From positions 1 through 5,763 of the forward strand of contig CAKOPW010000044.1 in the NCBI GenBank assembly GCA_934101115.1: a stretch of 5,763 nt of DNA. Direction: 5' to 3'. The notes under the pieces were generated by a model. It was not told the DNA's origin. It did no database searches and saw nothing but the letters and a program-made list of their open reading frames with translations. The DNA comes from an uncultured Bacilli bacterium (GTDB taxonomy: Bacteria > Bacillota_I > Bacilli_A > RF39 > UBA660). Of this stretch, positions 1 through 5,567 are shown piece by piece. The position numbers and the translations under genes were made by a program. Numbering within the stretch: the first letter of the stretch is position 1; every line of letters starts with the position of its first letter.

Positions 1-48
1 ACCGAAATCATCTATTTCAACCCATTGCCTAAATTCTCTCTTTTTTAT
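1..48 (-). CDS. possible N-terminus of a NUMOD4-like (HNH endonuclease-type) protein, partial, no ATG
   Basis: Sixteen open codons run off the left edge, reading IKKREFRQWVEIDDFG. The pattern Q-W-V-x-I-x-x-F-G resembles the opening of the NUMOD4 motif (roughly E-W-K-x-I-x-G-Y/F, then Y-x-V-S-N-x-G-R), found at the N-terminus of many HNH homing-type endonucleases. The diagnostic second half would lie outside the window. An in-frame TAA sits directly before the ATA codon at 46-48, and the visible frame has no ATG, GTG or TTG. An AAGGA (53-57) lies only 4 nt before the ATA, which is short for a ribosome site. A separate frame begins with two ATGs and ends after MYPMSRTK; a 2-nt deletion would join it to this frame. 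The stretch may be a start-damaged gene, a rare non-AUG start, or chance. The family assignment rests on about ten residues. Confidence 0.25.
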   Translation of the reverse strand, partial: MKKREFRQWVEIDDFG

Positions 49-79
49 TTAGTCCTTGACATTGGGTACATTTTAGTTG

Positions 80-448
80 CTATTTCTTTTTTATATTTAA
101 ATTCTTATCAACAACTAACGTTATCTTTTTAGTATCCAATACTTCATTCGAACCTTCTTTTTGATATTTAAAAGTTACAACTACACTTCCTTTATCTATT
201 CCAATAAATTCATAATGTTGAACACCTTTACCATTATCTTTTTCTATATACTCTGAATCTCTAACTTCAATAATATTATCTTTAGAAAAAGTGTATGTCC
301 ACATCAAACCATTAGCATAATCGGCATCTAACTCTAATTCATAGAAACTCTTATTAATAGTTTTTTTACCAACTTTCAAAAAGAAAAGAAGACAAACTAT
401 TACTAATAAAATAACTATAACAATTGTAAGTATCCTCTTTTTATTCAT
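80..448 (-). CDS. membrane-anchored small protein with chagasin-like (I42) inhibitor features
   Basis: This 122-residue protein has a basic start (MNKKR), one hydrophobic segment at about residues 6-25, and an extracytoplasmic domain of about 95 residues. The domain is predicted to be all-beta and recalls chagasin/inhibitor family I42, which blocks papain-like cysteine peptidases through three loops. Here N-G-L-M-W (46-50) stands where I42 has N-P-T-T-G-Y-x-W. The segment G-K-G-V-Q-H-Y-E-F (73-81) matches the second loop and following strand. V-T-F-K-Y-Q-K-E-G (91-99) matches the strand before the third loop, but the usual R-P-W is absent, so inhibitory activity is doubtful. Cys19 lies in the membrane segment without a proper lipobox, so it is not a clear lipoprotein. 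The start is the second of two close ATGs: AGGAG abuts the first at 452-454 but stands 6 nt from this one. The gene is coupled to gltX upstream, and no terminator follows it. Confidence 0.7.
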   Translation of the reverse strand: MNKKRILTIVIVILLVIVCLLFFLKVGKKTINKSFYELELDADYANGLMWTYTFSKDNIIEVRDSEYIEKDNGKGVQHYEFIGIDKGSVVVTFKYQKEGSNEVLDTKKITLVVDKNLNIKKK

Positions 449-454
449 AGACAT

Positions 455-460
455 CTCCTA
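455..460 (-). promoter_or_regulatory. Shine-Dalgarno overlapping the gltX stop codon
   Basis: The minus strand reads TAGGAG. The first three bases are the gltX stop and AGGAG is the ribosome site for the next gene. Six bases (ATGTCT) separate it from the ATG at 446-448, so that ATG is favoured over the one at 452-454. Stop and ribosome site sharing bases suggests translational coupling. Confidence 0.75.
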
Positions 461-2101
461 TAATAAATTTATTCTTCTCTTTATTTCATCCACTCCTAAA
501 ATACGCATAATATCATATAGATCAGGAGTACGAGATTTTGTAGTTAAACAAACTCTTATAACTGTTGAAATATCAGCAACATTTCCTTTATACATTTCCG
601 GATTCTTTTTATAATCTTTCATATTTGATGCATAACCTAATTCTTCAGTTAACCCTTTAATTTTATTAAACCAAGTATCTTTATCATCCGTTGCATCATA
701 ATATTTATCTATATAAGTGTTAACAATATTTTTTATTTCATCTAGTTCTGTAACACGTCCCCATTCATAACTTTCAGCTTTAAATAACTCAGGGAACATA
801 TAATAAATATTTGGTTTAATATCACTTAAACATGCATAATCTTTTCTAGGTTTTTCTATTTCTCTTTCAATATTTAAAATACTAATTGTGTAATCTCTAT
901 TTTCGCTTAAAAGTTTATTGAAATCAACATCATACTCTTCTGTATATTTTAGAAGTCTTTCAAATAAATCAGTTGCACTCATCTTTGAAATTATATTTTT
1001 AGATATATTATCAAGTTTCTCTAAGTCATATAAAGCTCCACTTGTTCCAACTTTTTTTGGATCAAAATTAAACTCTAAGAAAGATGCATCTGGATGATTA
1101 TCTCTCCACTCTTCATAATTACTATTTAATATAGTCATTAAAGATTCAATTATAGCTGAAGCAGGATATCCTTTTTCACTATAGTAACTCATTAAAGCTT
1201 CTGGATCTTTTCTTTTACTTATTTTTCTCTTAATATTTCCATCTTGTTTTAAAAGTAATGCATTATGAATATATCTTGGTTTTTCAAAGCCAAAAGCATC
1301 AAACATTTCAATATGTAAAGGTACACTCGGAAGCCATTCTTGTCCTCTTACAACTGTTGTTGTATGCATTAAATGATCATCAACTACGTGTGCAAAATGA
1401 TACGTTGGAAGCATGTCTCCTGACTTCATAATTACCATATCGTTATTGTTTTCTGGGAACTCAATAATTCCTGTAACAGGATCATCAAATTCTACTTTTC
1501 TATTTGGATTTCCTTCACTTCTAAAACGAATAACATAAGATTCACCATTTTTAATTTTTTCAGCTCTTTCTTCATTCGTTAAATCTCTACATTTAGCCCA
1601 TGCACCATAATAACCTGGTTGAGCTTTCTTTGCTTCTTGTTTCTTTCTCATTATGTCAAGTTCTTCAGCAGAACAAAAACAAGGATAAGCTCTTCCAATT
1701 TCAATTAAATGCTTAATAAATGCGTGATAAATCTCTTTTCTTTCACTTTGAACATAAGGTCCATAATTTCCATAAATTTCACCTTTATATTCATATTCAT
1801 CAGGATTAAGTCCAACATAATCCAAACATTCCATTATTTTATCAACTGCATCTGTTACTTCTCTTTTAGTGTCAGTATCTTCATTTCTTAAATAAAATAT
1901 CCCTCCACTGTTTTTAGCTAAAAAATAATCTGTTAAAGCTTGAAATAAGTTACCAATATGTACAAATCCAGTTGGACTTGGAGCAAATCTTGTAACTAAA
2001 GCTCCTTCTGGTAACTCTCTTTCTGGATACATTTTTTCATAATCTTCAATAGTTTTATCTATATTTGGAAATATTAAATCTGCAAGTTCTTTATTACTCA
2101 T
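458..2101 (-). CDS. gltX: glutamate--tRNA ligase (GluRS), long Firmicutes form
   Basis: A 547-residue class I aminoacyl-tRNA synthetase that activates glutamate with ATP and loads it onto tRNA-Glu in the cytoplasm. The Rossmann domain carries R-F-A-P-S-P-T-G (38-45) with HIGN (48-51) as the HIGH signature, then L-R-N-E-D-T-D (71-77). Cys141, Cys143 and Cys171, in a CFC...YYGAWAKC arrangement, match the zinc-binding insert of bacterial GluRS. V-R-G-Q-E-W (251-256) and K-I-S-K-R (293-297, the KMSKS loop) follow, then a helical anticodon-binding region. About 37 residues precede the catalytic core, which starts almost at residue 1 in E. coli GluRS; I recall this extension from clostridial homologues. 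Whether it also charges tRNA-Gln for GatCAB cannot be read here. The start at 2101 has a GAGGTGG site 5 nt upstream. The frame stays open for 17 more codons, but these run into the promoter. It heads a two-gene unit with the chagasin-like gene. Confidence 0.97.
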   Translation of the reverse strand: MSNKELADLIFPNIDKTIEDYEKMYPERELPEGALVTRFAPSPTGFVHIGNLFQALTDYFLAKNSGGIFYLRNEDTDTKREVTDAVDKIMECLDYVGLNPDEYEYKGEIYGNYGPYVQSERKEIYHAFIKHLIEIGRAYPCFCSAEELDIMRKKQEAKKAQPGYYGAWAKCRDLTNEERAEKIKNGESYVIRFRSEGNPNRKVEFDDPVTGIIEFPENNNDMVIMKSGDMLPTYHFAHVVDDHLMHTTTVVRGQEWLPSVPLHIEMFDAFGFEKPRYIHNALLLKQDGNIKRKISKRKDPEALMSYYSEKGYPASAIIESLMTILNSNYEEWRDNHPDASFLEFNFDPKKVGTSGALYDLEKLDNISKNIISKMSATDLFERLLKYTEEYDVDFNKLLSENRDYTISILNIEREIEKPRKDYACLSDIKPNIYYMFPELFKAESYEWGRVTELDEIKNIVNTYIDKYYDATDDKDTWFNKIKGLTEELGYASNMKDYKKNPEMYKGNVADISTVIRVCLTTKSRTPDLYDIMRILGVDEIKRRINLL

Positions 2102-2106
2102 AAATT

Positions 2107-2113
2107 CCACCTC
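2107..2113 (-). promoter_or_regulatory. Shine-Dalgarno of gltX
   Basis: GAGGTGG on the minus strand ends 5 nt before the ATG at 2099-2101. It fixes the gltX start and rules out the upstream ATG at 2150-2152, which lies in the promoter. Confidence 0.85.
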
Positions 2114-2123
2114 TTCATAGAAA

Positions 2124-2152
2124 AGTATACCGAAATAATGTAAAAAATGCAA
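2124..2152 (-). promoter_or_regulatory. SigA-type promoter of gltX
   Basis: The -35 is TTGCAT (2147-2152), the spacer exactly 17 bp, and the -10 TATACT (2124-2129, five of six to consensus). Initiation would fall near 2117 and leave a leader of about 16 nt holding just the ribosome site. There is no room for a T-box or riboswitch. The -35 lies directly beside the U-tract of the preceding terminator. Confidence 0.65.
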
Positions 2153-2178
2153 TTATAAAAGGAGTGATTATTCACTCC
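2153..2178 (-). terminator. intrinsic terminator of the trpS operon
   Basis: A perfect 7-bp stem (GGAGTGA / TCACTCC, arms 2161-2167 and 2172-2178) with a 4-nt loop is followed on the minus strand by TTTTATAATT. It begins 9 nt after the stop of the 165-residue gene. The U-rich tail is on the minus-strand side only, which gives the direction. Confidence 0.85.
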
Positions 2179-2187
2179 AAACCTATT

Positions 2188-2685
2188 TTAACTTATATAT
2201 AATGTAGCTAACATATAATCCATTCTTTTAAGGATAGTGTCACTAATGCGTTCATCCACATTTTTAGTTACTTTTAAATATATTTTATCCCCATGTAGAT
2301 AACTATAATTTGAGTTATCAGAGACATTTTCTCGATTAAATGTTTCTTCATCAATCATTTCAAACTTTAAATAAATATTTTCATCATTTAAATCTTTTAG
2401 AAAATAAGTATTATTACTCATCTTTGTCATTTCAAAATTATTAACATCAATATCTATCTTAAAAATATCATAAGCAACATAAGTTTTTAAAACTATTTCT
2501 TCTTCAATGCCATTCACAATAATTTTATCTTTTTTTAGATTTTCTTCTACTACAATCTTAGTTGTTGTCGTTCTTGATATTACATCCGTGTTTTTAGAAC
2601 TCTTAACATTAAACATCAAAAGACCAACACTTAAACAAATAACACTTATTATAATCATTAAAATATATTTAAAATCTTTATTCAT
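2188..2685 (-). CDS. hypothetical single-pass membrane protein, 165 residues
   Basis: I do not recognise this family. The N-terminus has a short charged start (MNKDFK), one hydrophobic segment at about residues 7-26, a Thr/Ser-rich linker (RTTTTK, 38-43), and an outward-facing domain of about 120 residues rich in Asp, Glu, Asn and Lys. Beta-strand-like stretches (for example 53-80 and 103-110) precede a helical end (143-165, ending in MDYMLATLYIS). The lone Cys17 lies in the membrane segment and has no lipobox around it. It starts 11 nt after trpS with a weak ribosome site (GGGA, 4 nt before the ATG), so it is probably cotranscribed and perhaps coupled to trpS. A good terminator follows it. 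Its layout mirrors the small gene after gltX, though I see no convincing sequence similarity between the two. Confidence 0.8.
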   Translation of the reverse strand: MNKDFKYILMIIISVICLSVGLLMFNVKSSKNTDVISRTTTTKIVVEENLKKDKIIVNGIEEEIVLKTYVAYDIFKIDIDVNNFEMTKMSNNTYFLKDLNDENIYLKFEMIDEETFNRENVSDNSNYSYLHGDKIYLKVTKNVDERISDTILKRMDYMLATLYIS

Positions 2686-2696
2686 ATAATCCCATC

Positions 2697-3782
2697 TTAT
2701 TCTTTGTTATATTTATTTTTATAGATATCAATAAAAGTATCATCATCAAAATAATTAATACCCATTGATTTTTTTACTCTTGTTAACACTTCATCAGCAT
2801 CATTCTTAGCTTTTTCTGTACCATTTTTTAATATTTCAATTACTTCTTCAATATGGTTTTCAAAGTAAGCGCGTTTTTCTCTTATAGGAGCAAATTCACG
2901 ATTTAAAACATTTATTAAGAATTTTTTAATCTTAACATCTCCTAAACCACCACGTCTATAATGATCCTTCATTTCATCTAAGTTTTTATATTCAGGAGCA
3001 AATTCCAAAAAGTCGTCATCTTTAGCAAAAGCATCTAAATAAGTAAACACCATATTTCCTTCAACTTTTCCCGGATCACTTATATTTATATGATTTGAAT
3101 CAGTATACATCTTCATAACCTTTTCTTTAATAACTTCAGGTGTATCAGAAATATAAATCGCATTTCCTAAGCTTTTACTCATCTTTGCTTTACCATCTAT
3201 ACCTGGAAGTCTATTGCAAGTTTCATTTTCTGGTAAAACAGCACTTGGTTCATATAATGTCTTTCCATAAATAGAATTAAAACTTCTTACAATTTCCCTG
3301 GTTTGTTCAATCATTGGAAGTTGATCTTCACCAACAGGTATAATTGTTGCATCAAAACCTGTTATATCAGCAGCTTGACTTATTGGATAAGTCAAGAATC
3401 CTGTTGGAATACTTTCAAATTTACGCATTTTAATTTCACTTTTAACAGTCGGATTTCTCTCTAATCTAGTTAAACTTACCAAATTCATATAATAAAATGT
3501 TAGTTCACATAATGCTGGAATTCCTGATTGAATAAATATTGTTACTTTATTTGGATCAATTCCACAAGATAAATAATCGATTGCAACTTCAAGTACATTT
3601 TCTCTAATCTTAGCAGGATTATCGTAGTTATCGGTTAAAGCTTGGGCATCTGCTATCTCAATATAAAACTTATCATAGTCACCTTCATTCATAAGTTCAA
3701 CTCTTCTTTTTAAAGAGCCAACATAATGACCAATATGAAGTCTACCAGTAGGTCTATCTCCAGTTAATATAATTTTATCCAT
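2697..3782 (-). CDS. trpS: tryptophan--tRNA ligase (TrpRS)
   Basis: A 361-residue class I synthetase that activates tryptophan and attaches it to tRNA-Trp in the cytoplasm, normally as a dimer. The signatures are T-G-x-R-P-T-G-x-L-H-I-G-H-Y (7-20, HIGH at 16-19), the active-site stretch P-V-G-E-D-Q (149-154), M-I-E-Q-T-R-E (157-163), and K-M-S-K-S (200-204). G-K-V-E-G-N-M-V-F (238-246) and Y-R-R-G-G-L-G-D-V-K (275-284) match streptococcal-type TrpRS as I recall it, which is around 340 residues; the extra residues are at the C-terminus. The ATG at 3780-3782 is chosen because GAAGGTG (3789-3795) lies 6 nt upstream. An in-frame TTG at 3795-3797 overlaps that ribosome site. The leader is too short for a T-box. 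trpS opens a two-gene unit with the 165-residue membrane protein. No key residue looks missing. Confidence 0.97.
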   Translation of the reverse strand: MDKIILTGDRPTGRLHIGHYVGSLKRRVELMNEGDYDKFYIEIADAQALTDNYDNPAKIRENVLEVAIDYLSCGIDPNKVTIFIQSGIPALCELTFYYMNLVSLTRLERNPTVKSEIKMRKFESIPTGFLTYPISQAADITGFDATIIPVGEDQLPMIEQTREIVRSFNSIYGKTLYEPSAVLPENETCNRLPGIDGKAKMSKSLGNAIYISDTPEVIKEKVMKMYTDSNHINISDPGKVEGNMVFTYLDAFAKDDDFLEFAPEYKNLDEMKDHYRRGGLGDVKIKKFLINVLNREFAPIREKRAYFENHIEEVIEILKNGTEKAKNDADEVLTRVKKSMGINYFDDDTFIDIYKNKYNKE

Positions 3783-3788
3783 GTTTAA

Positions 3789-3795
3789 CACCTTC
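3789..3795 (-). promoter_or_regulatory. Shine-Dalgarno of trpS
   Basis: GAAGGTG on the minus strand stands 6 nt before the ATG at 3780-3782. It overlaps the alternative TTG start at 3795-3797 and so argues against it. Confidence 0.75.
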
Positions 3796-3807
3796 AAATC
3801 TATAAAA

Positions 3808-3836
3808 ATTGTATCAAATTTCTAACAAAAAGTCTT
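3808..3836 (-). promoter_or_regulatory. candidate promoter of trpS
   Basis: The -10 is TACAAT (3808-3813, five of six), with a 17-bp spacer and a poor -35, AAGACT (3831-3836, only the central GAC matches). Initiation near 3801 would give a leader of about 19 nt. A second choice, TTGTTA with an 18-bp spacer and TATAGA, would start transcription almost inside the ribosome site and is less likely. Confidence 0.4.
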
Positions 3837-3854
3837 TATTTAATTAAAATTTTC

Positions 3855-3887
3855 AAAAAAAAACAAATTAAAAATAATTTTAATTCA
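3855..3887 (-). terminator. AT-stem intrinsic terminator after the surface-protein gene
   Basis: An 8-bp stem of A/T pairs only (AATTAAAA / TTTTAATT, arms 3866-3873 and 3878-3885) with a 4-nt loop can be lengthened by two G-U wobbles. On the minus strand a run of nine Ts (3855-3863) follows. It lies about 10 nt past the stop codon. The stem is weak but the U-tract is long, so leaky read-through into trpS is possible. Confidence 0.6.
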
Positions 3888-3895
3888 TTTTTATA

Positions 3896-5410
3896 TTATA
3901 AAACTACATACGGATTTGAACTTGTTCCATCTCCTGTAGCATTTACAAATGTGCCACTATTAAGTGAAACAACTGGACGTACACCATCAGCATAATTTAC
4001 AGAATGACTACTTTCAGCCCCAGAATTATCAACAAATCCAACATCAACGTAACCATAAACATCCATCATAATTGGAGAAATTGTCCAATAGTTGCTATTG
4101 GTATATAAATAATTCGTTGTATCTTTATAATTATTCGTACTCGAATTATGTGTATTGAATCCAGCAAGTATTGTTTCATCTACAGTAATAAGTCCAACAG
4201 GATACGTTAATTTTCCATTTCCATTTTTGCTATCTACTGTAAACTTATCATTATCATTAAAACATTCCAAGATTGGAGAAGGATTATTCGAATAATATGA
4301 TGCTCGATGTGCTGCTCCATATAATGTTGCATTTTTAGCATAACCTAAGACTCCGTAAACTGCTAAAATTGAATCCAAAACATTTGCATCATATGCTTTT
4401 GTACTTCTATCATTACAAAATATTGTATCCTCTAATTTTGATGTTGCTGTTTCATCAAAATTAGATTTATACCAATTATCTATATATTTCTTTATTGTTG
4501 ATTCATTGGTATTGGCATGTGTTGCTTCATATGTTGTACTTCCTGCTGTTCCATACATGTATCCAACATATGCATTATCATTATAGCTTTCATTAAATTT
4601 ACTTGTTCCGATTTGAGTTGCTTCGCCTGTTTGAGTTTCACATTTTCCATCTGTTGGTATTCCATTATATATTATTTTTATTCCACCTGTCTCTGTTGTT
4701 CTTATTATCTTCCAACACATGTTATTAAATATAATGTTGTTGTTTACTTTATCGGCATCTCCTCTATAGTAATATACTGGTACATTACCTTCAGTAGCAG
4801 TAGTTGTATATATTCCATTTGTTCCACTTACTCCTGATCTTACTTTATAATCTATTACTGTTTTTGTATCTGCATTATTTTTTATTAAGTTATATAAATT
4901 TGTTTTTCCTACAGCAATTTCCGTTCTTTCTACGGCATTAAATTCTAACTTACATGTATATTCTTCTGTCACTTCTTCTGTTGATGTTTTATCTAATGTT
5001 ACTGTTAATGTTCCTTTTACTAAACTTTTTGCTTTTACAATTGTTACATCATTGTCTAACCTATTTTTGATACTTGTATATTTTACTGTTGTTCCATCCT
5101 TTGGTACACATGTTACTGTTACTTCTGCATCATATTGACTTGAGTTATTTGTTACTTCATATGTTAACACGCTTGTTTGATTAAGTGTTTTTAATTCACT
5201 TGTTGAAAATGTTATTATCTTCTTTGTATCATCTACAGCTGTTGAATATACATCTTTTCCATCTAGACTTGCTGCTGTAAATATTACAGAAAAATCTTCT
5301 TCATTTTCACTTACTTTTGCATTTCCGTTTATTATTAATGTTGTACTTACTGCTGCAAATCCAATTGACATCAAAATAATGGCAACTATTATTGCACTCC
5401 TTTTCTTCAT
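3896..5410 (-). CDS. large exported/surface protein, DUF6273-like C-terminal domain
   Basis: This 504-residue protein begins MKKR, then a hydrophobic segment at about 5-28. The next part, I-N-G-N-A-K-V-S-E-N (27-36), could be a cleavage region (after Ala31) or an anchor stalk. Residues about 37-160 look like a Thr/Val-rich beta-sandwich with Cys101 and Cys153 as a likely disulfide pair. Residues about 165-504 form a globular domain with G-x-N-G-I-Y (196-201), Y-Y-Y-R-G (213-217), N-N-M-C-W-K-I-I-R (229-237), Y-W-T-I-S-P (441-446), G-V-R-P-V-V-S-L (476-483) and an S-S-N-P-Y-V-V end. That pattern is what I associate with DUF6273-type secreted proteins of gut Bacillota; the function is unknown, and adhesion is a guess. 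Cys232/257 and Cys332/383 complete six cysteines. There is no LPXTG and no C-terminal membrane segment. The ribosome site is weak (GGTG, 10 nt upstream). The upstream G8 tract may vary expression. Codon choice shifts over the last 100 codons. Confidence 0.85.
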   Translation of the reverse strand: MKKRSAIIVAIILMSIGFAAVSTTLIINGNAKVSENEEDFSVIFTAASLDGKDVYSTAVDDTKKIITFSTSELKTLNQTSVLTYEVTNNSSQYDAEVTVTCVPKDGTTVKYTSIKNRLDNDVTIVKAKSLVKGTLTVTLDKTSTEEVTEEYTCKLEFNAVERTEIAVGKTNLYNLIKNNADTKTVIDYKVRSGVSGTNGIYTTTATEGNVPVYYYRGDADKVNNNIIFNNMCWKIIRTTETGGIKIIYNGIPTDGKCETQTGEATQIGTSKFNESYNDNAYVGYMYGTAGSTTYEATHANTNESTIKKYIDNWYKSNFDETATSKLEDTIFCNDRSTKAYDANVLDSILAVYGVLGYAKNATLYGAAHRASYYSNNPSPILECFNDNDKFTVDSKNGNGKLTYPVGLITVDETILAGFNTHNSSTNNYKDTTNYLYTNSNYWTISPIMMDVYGYVDVGFVDNSGAESSHSVNYADGVRPVVSLNSGTFVNATGDGTSSNPYVVL

Positions 5411-5424
5411 TTTTTACACACACC

Positions 5425-5436
5425 ATTCTACTTTTA
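5425..5436. repeat. 12-bp direct repeat, copy 1
   Basis: ATTCTACTTTTA on the plus strand, found again at 5561-5572. Copy 1 lies just upstream of the surface-protein ribosome site and copy 2 overlaps the palindrome at the upstream promoter. Chance is possible in sequence this AT-rich. Confidence 0.3.
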
Positions 5437-5464
5437 ATTTTATAATACCCCCCCCGATTTGCAA
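5437..5464 (-). promoter_or_regulatory. possible proximal promoter with a G8 spacer
   Basis: TTGCAA (5459-5464, four of six to the -35) is separated by 16 bp from TAAAAT (5437-5442, five of six to the -10). Half of the spacer is the G8 run, so one added G would give the ideal 17 bp. TATAAA (5439-5444) is another -10 at 14 bp. This is weaker in sequence than the upstream promoter. Confidence 0.3.
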
Positions 5465-5474
5465 GGGGCATTAT
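5442..5474. repeat. imperfect inverted repeat enclosing an 8-base G/C homopolymer
   Basis: On the plus strand ATAATACCCC (5442-5451) and GGGGCATTAT (5465-5474) are complementary except for one position, which would be a G-U pair in the minus-strand RNA. The enclosed 13 bases hold the rest of the C8 run (5448-5455) and a TTGCAA palindrome (5459-5464). The four Cs on the left of the minus-strand form can pair with any four of the eight Gs, so the hairpin has several registers. No U-tract follows on the minus strand, so it is not a normal terminator for this direction. Confidence 0.55.
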
Positions 5475-5530
5475 CTTGTTTTACATCTCTTTTGTCGTTT
5501 ATTCTTCTATTGCACACCTATTATATTTAA

Positions 5531-5559
5531 ATTATACAATTTATTTGTTGTAGAGTAAA
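5531..5559 (-). promoter_or_regulatory. consensus promoter of the surface-protein gene
   Basis: A perfect TATAAT (5531-5536) lies 17 bp from TTTACT (5554-5559, four of six to TTGACA). It is the best SigA-type promoter in the window. Its -35 sits inside the near-palindrome at 5550-5567, suggesting a repressor or activator site. Confidence 0.6.
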
Positions 5560-5567
5560 TATTCTAC
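5550..5567. promoter_or_regulatory. 18-bp near-palindrome over the -35, operator candidate
   Basis: GTAGAGTAAATATTCTAC reads as its own complement at every pair except one G/T pair (positions 6 and 13). Arms of this length covering the -35 of a good promoter are typical of a dimeric regulator's site. The regulator is not known, and none is encoded in the window. Confidence 0.4.

Larger units (their letters stand above)
5411..5524 (-). promoter_or_regulatory. probable 5' leader of the surface-protein gene
   Basis: If transcription starts about 7 nt past the TATAAT at 5531-5536, the mRNA has a leader of about 114 nt, several times longer than those of gltX or trpS. It contains the inverted repeat with the G8 run and ends with a weak GGTG ribosome site. 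I match it to no known riboswitch or T-box and see no coding frame in it. Confidence 0.35.

Noticed and set aside
1709..1891. A 60-residue hydrophobic open frame on the plus strand
   Set aside because: It is antisense to the zinc-insert and nearby region of gltX, low in complexity, and has no ribosome site.
2102..2152. A 17-residue N-terminal extension of GluRS starting at an ATG at 2150-2152
   Set aside because: This ATG overlaps the -35 of the gltX promoter, so it would not be transcribed from that promoter, and the good GAGGTGG site points to the ATG at 2099-2101.
2507..2689. A 60-residue hydrophobic open frame on the plus strand
   Set aside because: It is antisense to the N-terminal part of the 165-residue gene; its hydrophobicity follows from the AT-rich complement.
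3783..3797. A TTG start giving TrpRS five more residues
   Set aside because: The TTG overlaps the ribosome site itself, and the ATG at 3780-3782 is correctly spaced and yields the usual N-terminus of the family.
3783..3895. T-box leader regulating trpS
   Set aside because: The likely leader is about 20 nt, and no specifier loop or T-box core sequence is present.
3896..4100. Variable region of a diversity-generating retroelement target
   Set aside because: The G-V-R-P-V-V pattern near the C-terminus brought this to mind, but the window has no reverse transcriptase, no template repeat and no second copy of this segment.
4517..4837. A 106-residue cysteine-rich open frame on the plus strand
   Set aside because: It lies wholly inside the surface-protein gene on the opposite strand. 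Its Cys/Ile/Ser-rich make-up is what the complement of Thr/Ala/Asn-rich codons gives, and it has no ribosome site.
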